DNA of 64,000 nt from Moniliophthora roreri (Eukaryota; Basidiomycota; Agaricomycetes; Agaricales; Marasmiaceae), in contig LATX02000035.1 of NCBI GenBank assembly GCA_001466705.2, positions 372,001 to 436,000 of the forward strand. The letters are read 5' to 3'. The stretch's first letter is position 1; every line of letters starts with the position of its first letter. The notes under the pieces are model-generated. The model had not been told where the DNA came from. It searched no databases and worked only from the letters and a program-made list of their open reading frames with translations. Below, piece by piece: positions 1 through 10,965 of the stretch. The position numbers were made by a program, and so were the translations under genes.

Positions 1-149
1 TGTTGTCCTTGATCTGTCTAAGAATGGGCTCTCTGTTTGTGGTGTTCCTGTTGTCTTGCTGGCCTGTAGGGACATTATGGATTTTGCAGGGTTTGATGAA
101 ATTATGGCAAGAGTGAAGCTAGCTGACCTCAACCACAGTGTTCTGCTGA

Positions 150-1226
150 ATGTGCAGTGCAAGGATTTTTTTGACAACTCTCCAAGAAAAGGCAGCTCAG
201 AGTGAGAACACTCTGCCACCCACTTCCAAACACACACCTTCACCACCAGTACCTTCTCAGAAGCATCTGCATTTGTCTCCCCTCCAAGAAAAGGCAGCTC
301 AGAGTGAGAATACTCCACCTCCTACTTCCAAACACACACCTTCACTACCAGTACCTTCTCAGAAGTGTCTGTGTTCATCTCCCCATTCTTCTCTGAAGAA
401 GCAGAAGAAGAAGGTGAAGAAGACTACCACTGTGCCATCACCTTATTCTGATCTGTTGATGTCACCTCAGCCACTTGATGGTCAGTACACAGCATCACCA
501 GATGCTGACTTGAGTACATTTATCCATCATGATTCTAGCAACCTTCCACCATTGCCACATTGCCTCAGGACTCCACCATATACAAATGTGCCTTCTAAGG
601 CTAGGAAACAGCATGCAGCACCCTCTTGCAACCAAGCTAAGGTCTTAGTGATCTCAAGTGACAGTGAACCCCTAGTCTCTCCCAAACACACACATGCCAA
701 ACCCTCTCTTCGTTCCTCTAAACATCTTACTGTCTCATCTCAATCACAACAGCATTTACTACTTTCATCAGCACCAAATGTGGGCAATGTCCATCAGAAG
801 CTCTATTCAAAAAGCAAGAAAAAACAGAGAGATCTCCAATTCTCTGATAATTATCATTGTATCTTGCTAGCCCAGTGTTTCAAGGCAATGGCTCATGCAG
901 GCAAGCAGTGTGGGTCTGGCACCTTTAAGGTTGAAGACATCTTTCAAGCACATTTTCCTCAGGTTTTATACAAGTCCTCAATGGTTGGTGGCTATCAAAA
1001 ATGTTGGAACTTGGCAACACCAGCACAGAAGCTCCAGTTCAAGAACTATGAGTATGAAGATGAAGGTCTATGGTCAAACTTCTGCAAGATAGTTTCTGAT
1101 CCCCAGCAAGGCCATCATAGTCATCAGAAACACAACAAGAGAGCAGCAGAGTGTGCTGCATATATGGAAGAAGAAGAGGTGGTGGTAGTGGTCAGAGTTG
1201 AGTTGGAGTTGGAAGACTTGGACTAA
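150..1226 (+). CDS. hypothetical protein of the transposon block (358 aa)
   Basis: An uninterrupted 358-codon frame starts at an ATG at 150. The first half is low-complexity, rich in Ser, Pro, Lys and His, and carries two copies of a 34-residue repeat. The C-terminal third (about residues 230-325) looks folded, with alternating hydrophobic residues (FSDNYHCILLAQCF, then VLYKSSMVGGYQKCWNL), and is followed by a Glu/Val-rich tail. I do not recognise the family. It lies just upstream of the KDZ transposase remnant and shares its near absence of CpG, so it may be an accessory gene of that element or of another mobile element. Unlike its neighbours it has no internal stop codon. It could also be one exon of a longer gene beginning left of the window. 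Confidence 0.45.
   Translation: MCSARIFLTTLQEKAAQSENTLPPTSKHTPSPPVPSQKHLHLSPLQEKAAQSENTPPPTSKHTPSLPVPSQKCLCSSPHSSLKKQKKKVKKTTTVPSPYSDLLMSPQPLDGQYTASPDADLSTFIHHDSSNLPPLPHCLRTPPYTNVPSKARKQHAAPSCNQAKVLVISSDSEPLVSPKHTHAKPSLRSSKHLTVSSQSQQHLLLSSAPNVGNVHQKLYSKSKKKQRDLQFSDNYHCILLAQCFKAMAHAGKQCGSGTFKVEDIFQAHFPQVLYKSSMVGGYQKCWNLATPAQKLQFKNYEYEDEGLWSNFCKIVSDPQQGHHSHQKHNKRAAECAAYMEEEEVVVVVRVELELEDLD
180..383 (+). repeat. tandem repeat, two 102-bp units
   Basis: Two direct copies (about 180-281 and 282-383) encode a 34-residue unit starting LQEKAAQSENT and containing PPTSKHTPS and PVPSQK. The unit length is a multiple of three, so the frame is kept. The copies differ at a handful of bases. Confidence 0.8.
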
Positions 1227-1859
1227 CTGATAGGACCTTTGACTATTTCGTGTGTGACACCTCATACATAGACTCAGATGCCTTGTTTTTTTACCTTTAC
1301 TCTTTGTACATATCCTTGTAGTGATACCTTCGACCAAATAGTGACACCTGAATTCTCATGACATGCAACACTAGATGTATCTATTGATGTTGATATGTCT
1401 GAGATGCCAGTGATCATCTCTGGCATTTGATGTGCATTGATTTGAAATTTTTCGTTTCTTTTCCTTAATTCAATACCACCATGTCAATACAGCTTGCTGA
1501 GCTGGTCACTAAGCTTGGCTCTTGGGCTTCTGAGATTCTAGTCTCACAAATAATTGCTTTTGTTCTTTTATGCAGTCAAATCAAAAACAGCATACTTGTG
1601 CTCTATCCTTCAACTCAACCCATTAATGAACCACTACTTGCCCTGGACTCATGGACCTCCTTTTTTCTCTCCTGTTGCTGTCATCTTACAAGAGATGATA
1701 CAGAAGCCCTCTGGAGCTCATTGTAATCCATAGTTTGACATCCAGATGAAGTGCAGGCTGGAGTACTAAATGAGAGAAGCATAAGGTCAACCTTTTGGGA
1801 TAATGGTGGTGTTATGTTCTATGTATCTGTTCACTTTCTGCTCAACCACTGTTTAGTTA

Positions 1860-4432
1860 CCTTTTCCTTAGCATCTCAAATAAGTTTGTGGCCTCCAACA
1901 GCTGTATGTATCAACCAGGAATGCAAGTACGTCAAGCAGAAGAAGCCTCTCAAACTCCAAGAGGCAACAGAACACTGAGGCATACTTTACACACAAAGCC
2001 ATAGCCCACTTTCCATCTTGTACTACTATATTACTTGTGGCAGTAAGCTGGTTTTCTTTGCTTTTGTCCTGCTTTTAAGATTTATTACATATTCACAGGT
2101 TGTAAAACCAACTACTGCCCTAATTTCTATGTTCTCACACACTCTCAAGAGCATTTCTATTATCCACTGGCACAATTATCTGATTATTTCACTGAAGAAG
2201 AAAGAGAAGAGCTCAACTAGATTCTGGAGATTCTGCAAGTGTGCGAGCATGGATATGTTGAGACCTGTTTAGTTTGCAAGTGGAGAAATGATATGCTGCT
2301 ATCTCAGTAAGTTGGATAATTGCTATGGCTACCCCAGCTGTGATCTTAACAGCTCTTGACAGCAAATCAGAAGGCAACTGTGCATATGTTTATATGAAGA
2401 GCTATGAAAAGGCTCCCTTCCCTCTGAACTGGGGCTACAAGGGTAATCTGCAGACAGAGAATGTGTATGACCTGTTCAAAGCCCTCAGTCTCCTTGAATT
2501 CTTCACATGTCACCTTGAGTCTCAGCTTACTGTTCCCCATGCCTGCTCCCAAGACATACACTTTGATTTGGCAATGAACAAAGTCAACACCCACTTCCTT
2601 GTCTATAGACAGCCTGAAGCAACCACTACTGTGATGGCTGTGTTCAGTACATGGACCACTCTGATGGTCAGCTCAAGGAGATCTTCATTGTTGTCTCTGA
2701 CAGTGTCACATTGGGCCAAAATGCATGTGGGGTTCCCAAGTGTGAAGAGGCACTAGCCAACAACAGAGACTACTTCTGCAAGACCCATGCTTCCCTCAAC
2801 AAGATCTGCCAGGTTACAGGCTGTGAAAACACTGTGTGATCAGGTTTCAAAATGTATACTGCTCTACAGCATGTACAAGCTGAGGAGAAGATCTGTCAGG
2901 CAGACACTATGTACAAGGTGTTCTTTTCATGCTATTAATACAAAGGAAATACACTCAGAATACTGCTATATATTTACTTCTAGACAACACTCAGAAAACT
3001 CTATTAGTTTCAAGCTATCATCACATATTGAAAACAGCAAGCATATTCTGTATTTTAATTTCCAGAAGAGTCTGTATTTTCTAATAATTTTATAACAATG
3101 AAATTATAAAATTATCCTTTAGTTTTCTAATTACAAATATACTAGATTTTCTGCCTTATAAAATAGTGAGAAAACATTCAGAAAATAAATATAAAATTTT
3201 GAATATTATATCAAGGAAAACATGTTAAATACAAAAGGAAAATTATATGAAAACTATCTGAAAACTGCTGTAAGATATAATATTTCCACATGATTTTCCT
3301 ACCATTTTCCTAGTGTTTTCCTAGTGTTTTCTCTGACTTTCCCACAATAAAAAATTTGGAATTTTTATCTTATCTTATCAGCATTTTCTGAGTATTTTCA
3401 ACCAGAGAAAATTTAATGTTTTCTCAGCATGGAAATTATTCTAATATATTGTATTGTCTATTAATTCTCAGAATTTGAAAATTCTATATTTTTTGCTATT
3501 GAAAATTTAGCATCCTCCAGACATATTCTTGTTGAGGGGACACAATTAAAATTTAGAATTTATAAATGCTTTTTTGAAAATCTTCTTTGCAAGAAGATTA
3601 AGTGTTTTCTCAATCAGAAAACCATGTTAAAAGAACACCTCATACATAGTGAGAAGGTCAATCTGTGTTTCTATTGCAGTGACAGTTTGAGATGCACTGG
3701 CCCATGGAAGGGAATGAAGGACAGTCAGGAGAAGTTGCTAAGGAGTTGGACACAAGCAGCAGGCAGTTCTGTCAAGCTGTGGGAGTCAGCTCTGAGGAAG
3801 AAGAGGGTGAGAATGAGAAGGGCACTGTTTGTGGCCTCTGGTTCAAGAGGAAGACCCACAATGAGCAAGCCTTCATTACTTCTTGCGGAGTCTTTGTTGG
3901 AGGATGATGGACCTTCAACCATCACAAGTCCATTTCACTTGTTGCAGTACATTCTCTCTCTTGTATTCTGGGTCTTTTTTCTGATTTTCAACACACAGCA
4001 ATACTTCTATGACATGTTCATAGGCTGCCAAGTACCTGATCATCTTATCTATTACAACAACTGCAACTTGTTGAAGTATGCATGGAGCAATGATCATCCA
4101 GTCATCAAGGAGTTCTTCAAGAATGTTGGGCTTACTGTTGATGTCTTCTATTTTAACTGTAAGCACAAGGAGACTGACAAGTATTGCAATTGCAACTGCA
4201 ACCCATATGCCTTTCCAGAGCTGGTGAAGATGGATGCAAATGGCAAGTCCACCTGGTATTTCAACACATCTATTGCAGAGCAGAAGAATGCCTGGCTTGG
4301 AGATTACTTACCAATATGCAGAGAGATGGGTGCCATTCTTTATGACTTCTTCCTCAACATCATGATCATGTTACACAATAAAGACACTATAGCCAAGCTT
4401 GAGGCAGAAGGCAAAAACCCTAGATACTGGTA
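1860..4432 (+). pseudogene. KDZ-family DNA transposase with CxC5 and CxC6 cysteine clusters, decayed
   Basis: Several separated stretches match KDZ (Kyakuja-Dileera-Zisupton) transposases in the family order. A CxC5-like part (about 1,880-2,290) has PPTAVCINQEC, then CGSC split by an intron ending near 2,099, then KTNYCPNFYV. A helical part follows (YEKAPFPLNWGYKGNL, about 2,400-2,640). A CxC6-like part (about 2,650-2,930) has CGVPKCEEALANNRDYFC and ICQVTGCENTV. The core and C-terminal part (about 3,830-4,432) have KRKTHNEQAF, LTVDVFYFNCKHKETDKYC and FNTSIAEQKNAWLGDYLPIC. In-frame TGA codons at 1,976, 2,837 and 3,905 sit where Arg is plausible, and there is no CG dinucleotide from 2,246 to 3,885. 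I infer a dead copy, inactivated largely by CpG-to-TpG change. Exact exon ends are not resolved. Confidence 0.75.
2935..3620. other. AT-rich, CpG-free stretch interrupting the KDZ transposase
   Basis: About 690 bp, strongly AT-rich and without credible coding, separates the CxC6 part from the transposase core. It repeats short GAAAAC/TTTTCC motifs (for example TTTTCCTAG near 3,305-3,330 and CACTCAGAAAAC near 2,990, with near-complementary GTTTTCTCAATCAG near 3,605). It may be a small non-autonomous insertion (MITE-like) or a much expanded intron. No clear terminal inverted repeat or target duplication was found. Confidence 0.4.
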
Positions 4433-4548
4433 ATTATCTGAATTATGTACTGTAGTTCACTTGTATTTCATTGAATGCATCTTTCTTGAATGACTAAGCC
4501 ACCAGTAACTTAGAACCAAACTACCACCACCATCTCATTCCTTGTCCA

Positions 4549-4827
4549 ATGTCTTCTCCTTCTGCTTCTTCCTGCAGTTCATCCCCTTCACTGTTCCCTC
4601 AACACCACCTCATTACTATTATCTCACTGTTTGGGAAGCTTCCAAGTCCACCACCACCACCAGTGCTGCTGGCCAGCCTACAACTTCTGGAGCAGGTTCT
4701 TAAGGAGAGTGAAGAGATTGAGAAGAGGATGGATGAAGTGAGAGAGGAATATAAGGTCTGGAGAGACATATATTTCCTGCATAACCTCAAGAGAGCCTAT
4801 GCCAAAGACTCTAGCCAGCAGTCCTGA
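4549..4827 (+). CDS. small Ser/Pro-rich then helical hypothetical ORF (92 aa)
   Basis: A 92-codon frame has a low-complexity Ser/Pro N-terminus and a charged, probably coiled-coil second half (VLKESEEIEKRMDEVREEYK). It lies between the KDZ remnant and the left LTR of the old Gypsy element, in CpG-poor DNA. I do not recognise it. It may be a fragment of a mobile-element gene, and it is not certain to be a gene. Confidence 0.25.
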   Translation: MSSPSASSCSSSPSLFPQHHLITIISLFGKLPSPPPPPVLLASLQLLEQVLKESEEIEKRMDEVREEYKVWRDIYFLHNLKRAYAKDSSQQS

Positions 4828-4946
4828 GGTATGCTGTTCCTTGTTCCAATATGCCCTTCTATCTCATCTGTTTCAAGTCTTCTAGCAACTTGTCTGTGAA
4901 AAAGGAGAAAAAGAATGATTATCCTTCTCCTACTACTGGACAGAGG

Positions 4947-5380
4947 TGTTAGGACTATGTGGGAGAGATGGGAAGTATGGCTGAGTGACTAAGGAGAGTC
5001 ATATGAGGAGTACTGTATGCAGGCATGTTTGCTAAAGTTATTGGCAACAGTCCTACTGCCTATGGTAAGGAGTTGTATGAGATGAAGAGTCTTGTACAAG
5101 GAGTGAGAGGAGTTCATACAGGAGATTGCATAGAACAACATTAATCTTCTACTTGGGATATCCCAGTACTGTACATGGATCTTATATACTAAGTAAGCTA
5201 TAGCAACGAGGCTAGTGCATGTACCTACATGAGGACTCTGTGGGACATGCTGTGAGAGAATGTGCCGCAGGTATAGAGATGTGGAAATGGAAGTAAAACA
5301 AGGGTAGGAATGTGTATGTAGAGTTAGCTGCCCTGATACCCCATACAAGTAGTCCTTGGCCAAGAGGTATGGGCATAACA
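4947..5380 (-). repeat. outer Gypsy 3' LTR (left copy)
   Basis: A 434-bp copy beginning TGTTAGGACTATG and ending GGCATAACA on the plus strand. It aligns along its whole length with 19,849-20,277. Most differences are TG in one copy against CA in the other. Confidence 0.85.
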
Positions 5381-5396
5381 GTATCCCCCTCTTAGG
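5381..5396 (-). other. polypurine tract of the outer Gypsy element
   Basis: Read on the minus strand, CCTAAGAGGGGGATAC lies directly before the 3' LTR (TGTTATGCC). This is the expected plus-strand priming site and fixes the orientation of the element. Confidence 0.65.
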
Positions 5397-5505
5397 TTCT
5401 GACCCTGGAGGAACATCATAAAAAAGGAAGCAAGTAGAACAAATGGAGAAGAACAATGTGGAAGATGATGGAAGGAAATTGTCATGTGGCTGTGGAAGAG
5501 GGTAA

Positions 5506-5517
5506 CATATAAAAAGG
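5506..5517 (+). promoter_or_regulatory. TATA-like site before the antisense ORF
   Basis: CATATAAAAAGG lies about 20 bp before the first codon of the antisense frame. A distance this short leaves almost no leader, so a promoter role is only suggested. Confidence 0.3.
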
Positions 5518-5532
5518 AAAACCTAAAAAATT

Positions 5533-6942
5533 TTGGACCCATCACAACCACCCAAGTCTCAACACACAATGTTGGCCAACACATCTTCAAGCACCCAACA
5601 AAGCACTGACAGCTACAAGACCATGAAGGAGTACTCTGCTTCTGCCATTCCTGACCTTAGTGGCCATATGTATCCTCAGCTGACTCACATCTGGAACGAC
5701 CCAGAGGTGCTCAAGGCAATGTCTCTGGACATGCCAATTGTCAAGTTTCCAGCTGAGGTTCCTGAACCCAAATTTCCCCCTCTTCCCATCTGCAAACCAG
5801 GTGAGAGCACCACTCTCTACTTGGCTCATATGAAGGTAGCAAGTGCTGCATGGAGCCAACTTGAGGCAGACTGGCTGGCCACATTAGAAGCCTAGGAGAA
5901 GCAGCTCACTGACTAGAAGCAATGGCATGTTGTGTACAAGGAGAGTGAGAATGGCCAGATCATGGCATGGCTGGAGGAGGTGAAGAAGGCTGAGAAGGAG
6001 GCCTAGGAGGAGAGAGAGCACATTGAACATGCCAAGAAGGAGAGGGCAGAGAAGGAATGAGTGGAGAGGCTGAAGAGAGAGCAGGAGGAGTGTGCTTGTG
6101 CAAGGAACACAACACCAGCTGCAGGTGAAGGTGATGGGACATATGAGACACTTTGTGCAAAGCAGTTGGCCAAAGAGAAGAAGGGTAAGAGAGTCATCAA
6201 GTTTTGATTCAATAGTGTTGAAGTACCCTCCCCAGGCGCTTCCCAGAAGCATGCAAGAAGTCCAGCAGATTCCCCTTCCAAAGGTTGGAAGCATACGAGA
6301 GTGGAGCTGGGTCTGAGTGAGGAAGGGGTCTGGACAACAGTGGAGGAAGGGCAAGGTACATTGTACAGGCTTTTATTTGGACAAGGCTGACTTGCAGCAG
6401 AGTGTGACAATTGCCAGAAGCAGAAGAAGAACCCAGTGGCCTGTGAGAGGCAAATTGAGACACAGGACAGTCAGACTCAGCCAATCAGTGCCTGCAAGGC
6501 ATGCTGATCATCAAAGATCTGCTGTAGCTTCATGGCTCAGGTGCTGGAGAATGTTGCTAGCCCCTCTAAGCTGAAGGCTTGTGGACACCTGAAGTCTCAT
6601 CTGGTAGTGGAGGACTCAGACAGTGATTTCAGCCCTGATGAGAGCACTGCTGAGCTTGGCTGACTCATCTTGCTGGAGGTGAAGCAGATGAGACTCAAGA
6701 TGAATGAAAGGATGGATGAGCTGTTTGGCTGAGTGGAGCATATGGAGAAGGAGGCTGAGACACTTCATCTCAGGTTGGCATTAGTGCTGAATGTCTTGAA
6801 CATCACACACTTGGACAGAGAAGAGGAAGAGAAGCTGCAGCCAAAGCTGGACAAGGGAAAAGGGAAGGCTATGGAGGAGTTGGATGAGGGCTCAGGGAGT
6901 GAGAGTGGAGGCGAGTTGTTGGTGGCCAAGTTGGAAGGCTGA
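5533..6942 (+). pseudogene. antisense cysteine-rich ORF carried by the outer Gypsy element, nonsense-broken
   Basis: One frame is kept for 1,410 bp with no indel but nine internal stops: TAG at 5,893, 5,914 and 6,004; TGA at 6,058, 6,205, 6,388, 6,505, 6,661 and 6,730. The first codon at 5,533 is TTG, possibly a decayed ATG. The N-terminus is Pro/Ser-rich. Next comes a long Glu/Lys/Arg coiled coil (about 5,890-6,110), then a cysteine cluster at 6,403-6,525 of form CX2CX9CX16CX2CX5CC, with a TGA inside it where Arg fits, then a second acidic and coiled-coil region. The cluster resembles zinc-cluster-like modules common in agaric proteins. It lies inside the retrotransposon between the end of pol and the 3' LTR, on the opposite strand. 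Function is unknown; a DNA- or RNA-binding accessory protein is possible. Confidence 0.65.
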
Positions 6943-7143
6943 GGGGGCTGTTGGTTCAGCTGGACTTATTTTTCTTGGGACTCATAGTGCACAGGCAGTA
7001 GAATGTATATATAGAAAAGTATCTTGGAACAAACATAAATAGAAAAGAATTAGACATGTTCATTTGGATTGAAAAGGAAAGAAAGAGAAAGAGGGGACTC
7101 AAATTGTTGTTGGCCAAAGGGCCATGTATCATACAAGAGCAGT
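6943..7143. other. spacer between antisense ORF and pol of the outer Gypsy element
   Basis: About 200 bp where the two opposed reading frames converge tail to tail. No terminator or other structure was recognised. Confidence 0.4.
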
Positions 7144-10100
7144 TCAATGTTTGGGAAGGGGACCAGGTTTATCTTTATTAGTGGGATTGGAGTAAAAGTC
7201 ATCAAGTGCTTTGCCTGGGTCTAAATCCTCAGCCAAGATCCATTCAACTTCTTCATCTGTACCCTCATAGCCTGCCCACTTCACCAGATACTATAACTGA
7301 CACTTACACTGCCAATCAAGCTTTGAGTCTAAGATTTCAGATATCGCATAGTGCAGTTCACCTTTGTCATCAATCTCGACTGGAGGTGGAGGCAGTTCAG
7401 TGTGGTCAGGTATTTCAGATGGGTGGAAAGGTTTAAGCTGAGACACATGGAAGACTGGATGAATGCTAGAGAGATAGTCAGGGAGGTGGATGGTGAAGAC
7501 ATGGGAGCTGGGTTGGGCGATAATGGTGAACAGACTGAGATACTTCTCCAACAGCTTCTTCATCGGCCAAGTTGTTTTAATGTTTTTTGCAAGTATATAG
7601 ACTTGTTGACCTACTTGGAAGTCAGATGCAGAGTTGCGTTAAGTGTCAGCTGATGTCTTGTGTGCGTCTTGGGCTGCCTTTATCTCGTCATGGAGAAACT
7701 GGTGTACTTCATCAAGATTGGTGACATAGCTGCATGCTTTCTGGGATGCAAGGTGATACTCTGGGTGGACTGTGATATTCAGATGGTATCTCTTGTTGGC
7801 AAAGAAAGAAGATACACCTGTGGAAGTGTTTGGGGCATTGTTGTAAGTGAACTCCATGAGTGGTAATAGCATGTCCCAGTTGTCCTGCTGGTAACTGCAG
7901 TACATCTGAAGATACTGCTCAAGGGTCTGGTTTGCCTGTTTTGTCCGTCTGTCAGCTTCAGAGTGATATCTGGAGGTGAAGTGCAACTTCATGTTGAGGG
8001 CTTGCCCTAGACTTCAGCTGAAGGAGGAGACAAATTTGGACCTGTGGTTGAAGGTGACATGGTTCAGGACTCCATGCTTGAAGAAGACATGGATGACAAA
8101 AAGTCATGCAAGTGTTTCAGAGGTGATCTTTTTGAGTAGAGGAACAAAAATAGCTTGTCTGGAGGTGCAATTGATAATGACTAGGATGGCTGTGTGACCA
8201 TTGGAATTGGGGAGTTGTTCAATGAAGTCCATGGAGATAGAATCCCAAGGTCAGGTTGGAACAGGTAATGGCTTGAGTAAACTGTATGGCCAATATCTTT
8301 GTGCCTTGTTTCTACTACAGTCAGTGCAGGAGCAAACATAATCCTTGACAAAATCTTGGATCTGGGGCCAGGTATATGCATGCCTGATGACTGCAAGCAT
8401 ACAATTCTGACTGAAATGTCCAGCAAGGATGTGATCGTGGTGGTGTCTACAGACTCAGAGGCATAGGTCTTCAGCCAAGGGCACAAATATCCTGTCATCT
8501 AGCCTGAGAAGGCCAGAGTCATCGATAGTCCCTTCTTCATGTGTTGTAAACCTGCAACAGCTTCTGGATCATGGGGAAGAGAGGAGAGGATATTGGAATG
8601 GAGTGTTTCAATGTCCATGAGGACACTTGCTCAAAGAACAGGTTCCTCTAAGTAGGTTGCCCAAAGGGAGGAGATGAGCTGTTCTTCAGTGAAGATTAGC
8701 TGAAAGTTCTGTAGATTGACTGATGCATAGCCGGTATCCCCCTCTTTAGGGTAGATGTCCCAACATCTAGTCAGAGCATCAGGCTTAGCACCCAATCTTC
8801 CTGGCTGAAAACAGATTACCATATTGAAGGCCAACAAATACTCAGACCATCAAACCTGTTGCCTAGTGAGAATCTTGGTAGTGGAGAAGTACTCCAAGCT
8901 CTTGTGGTCAGTGACAATGTCGATAGGGTTTGGAGTGCCTTCAAGGTAGTGACACCAAGTCTTAAATGCTTTGAAGATAGCAAGTAACTCTTTGTCATGC
9001 ATGTTGTAGTTGAGCTCAGCTCCAGTAAGGGTTTGAGATAGGAAAGTGACTGGGTGAAGCTTGCTGTTAGAGAGGGTAATGGAAAGGATAGCAGCTATAG
9101 CATAGTCAGATGCGTCAGTTTCAATAGTGATCGGCTGATCAGGCTCCCAGTGAGTCAATACCAGTGCTCAGGTGAAAGCCTCCTTAAGGTCAACAAACAC
9201 CTTCTGAGCTTCTAGTCCCCAGTTCCATTTGATGTCCTTTCGGGTGAGTCAGGTGAGAGGAATAGTGATGTTGGAGTAGCCATAGATAAAATGACAGTAG
9301 AAGTTGCAGAACCCAAGAAAGGATTGAATGTCTTTGGTTTTACAGAGAGTGGGCCAGTCAGTGATAGCTCAGACCTTATCTTTGGCCATCCAGAAACCGT
9401 CAGGCGAGAGTATGTAGCCAAGGAACTCACACTCAGACATGTGGAACTCACACTTCTTGGGATTACAGAACAAGCTGTGCTTCTTGAGTCACCAAAGGAC
9501 CTCCTTGACATGCTTCTCATGGTCGTCCATGTTTTTGGAGTAGATAAGAATGTCGTCAAGGTAGATGACAACACAGATGTCCAGCAAGTCAGCGAAAATG
9601 GAGTTGATAAAATGCTAGAAAGTGGCAGAAGTGTTAGTAAGTCCTTCAGAGATGATGTTCCATTAGTAAGAGCTGTATCAGGTGTGAAACACAATTTTCC
9701 ACTTGTCACCATCAGCGATTCATATGAGATGGTATGTGTGGCAAAGGTCAAGCTTGGTATAAATGGAGGCTTTGCTTGAGGCATCGAGCAGGTCAGAGAT
9801 GAGAGAAAGTGGGTATCGGTCCTTTTTGGTAATCTTGTTAAGACCCTGAAAGTCCACACACAGGCATAAGGCCCCAGACTTCTTCTTCACAAAGAGTACC
9901 AGTGCACCAAAGAGAGAGCCAGAGGAGGTGATAAATCCACTGTGAAGGTTTTCATCTAGAAATTCCCAGAGGGCCTTGAGCTCAGCTTCTGAAAGCAGGT
10001 AAACTCAGCCAAGAGGTGGCTGAGCACTGTCCTCAAGCTCAATCTTTAGATCAAACTCTCAGTGGGGAGCGAGCTTCCAAGACAGATCCCCATTGAAGAC

Positions 10101-10960
10101 AGATGCAAACTTGTGATAGGGGGAAGGGACAGCAGACAAATCAACCAGCTCAATGTTCCTGGCCTTGCCCGAAGACTTGGTGCATAAGGGGTCCAAAGCA
10201 TAGAGAGTGAACTGTTGTGAACCTGGCTCATTACAAGCATGAAGGAACACTCCAGCAGAGATAAGGGATATAGGATGGACTGCAGCATGAGTTTCAGGTA
10301 AGGTGTAGACAGGTTCATACAGCTAGGAGGGCTTATGTGGCTTCCTCAGTGACAAGGGGAGCATTGGCCAAGGTGTGGGTGAAATGGAGACTGGCAGAAC
10401 ATCAGACAATGTGTTGGATGCAGCCAAAGCAGGTCATGGAGCTGCTGAAGAAGATGTATCGAGGTGCTAGAATGAGATACTGCCTTCATCCCAGTCAATC
10501 AACGGATTGTAGCAGGTGAGCCAGCTATATCCAAGCACTAGATTGCATTCTGAATCAAGTCGGGTGACATAGAAATCCAGATGAAGAGTCTCTCCATGGC
10601 TGAAACAGATCAGAAGAGTGACCATCTCAGTGATAAGCATACTGTTAGAGCCATCTAAGAGTTTGAGTCACACAGGAGGGATTTTTTCAGTGGAAATGCA
10701 GTGTTTTTCATACAAAATCAGAGTCTATAAAACAGTGGGAAGAACCAGAATCCACAAGAGCGAGAAAATGTAATAAGAGGGATCAGAAAGGGGAAGAGAG
10801 GCTATGGGGAGTATCATGTTCTACAAGTTTGTCCATAACAAACTTGGAGGTAAGGGGAATGCATAGGGAGTGACTAGAGAGCAGAAGCATTGAGAGTGAC
10901 CTCATAAATGACACCAGAAGGCTCAATGCAACTCTGAGCTGGTGTCAAGGGTCCAGAGCT
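7144..10960 (-). pseudogene. outer Gypsy pol (protease-RT-RNase H-integrase-chromodomain), decayed
   Basis: Read from 10,960 down. A retropepsin-like region ends in the hallmark [17 protein letters not shown] (near 10,500). Reverse transcriptase has [12 protein letters not shown] (near 9,560). RNase H has TIETDASDYAIAA (near 9,110). The integrase has an HH-CC zinc module with CSCTDCSRNK (near 8,320) and core segments TSRYHSEADRRT and PLMEFTYNNAP (7,640-7,990). The tail has SIHPVFHVSQLKPFHPSE and the chromodomain-like YLVKWAGYEGTDEEVEW. The RT-RNase H part stays in one frame, with TGA at 9,489, 9,369, 9,249, 9,168 and 8,850. Family members carry Arg at several of these places (for example before WSEYLLAFN). 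I infer CpG decay of CGA codons. The product would have copied and inserted the element; this copy is dead. Confidence 0.85.
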
Positions 10961-10965
10961 GCAGA

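Noticed and set aside
9291..9779. A 162-codon plus-strand frame opposite the old RT.
   Set aside because: It is antisense to conserved RT coding sequence, has no independent features, and its openness follows from codon bias on the other strand.
9212..9859. A 215-codon minus-strand frame in the old Gypsy pol.
   Set aside because: It is a Ser/Thr/Leu-rich shadow of the true RT frame, which carries YLDDILIYS and RNase H motifs.
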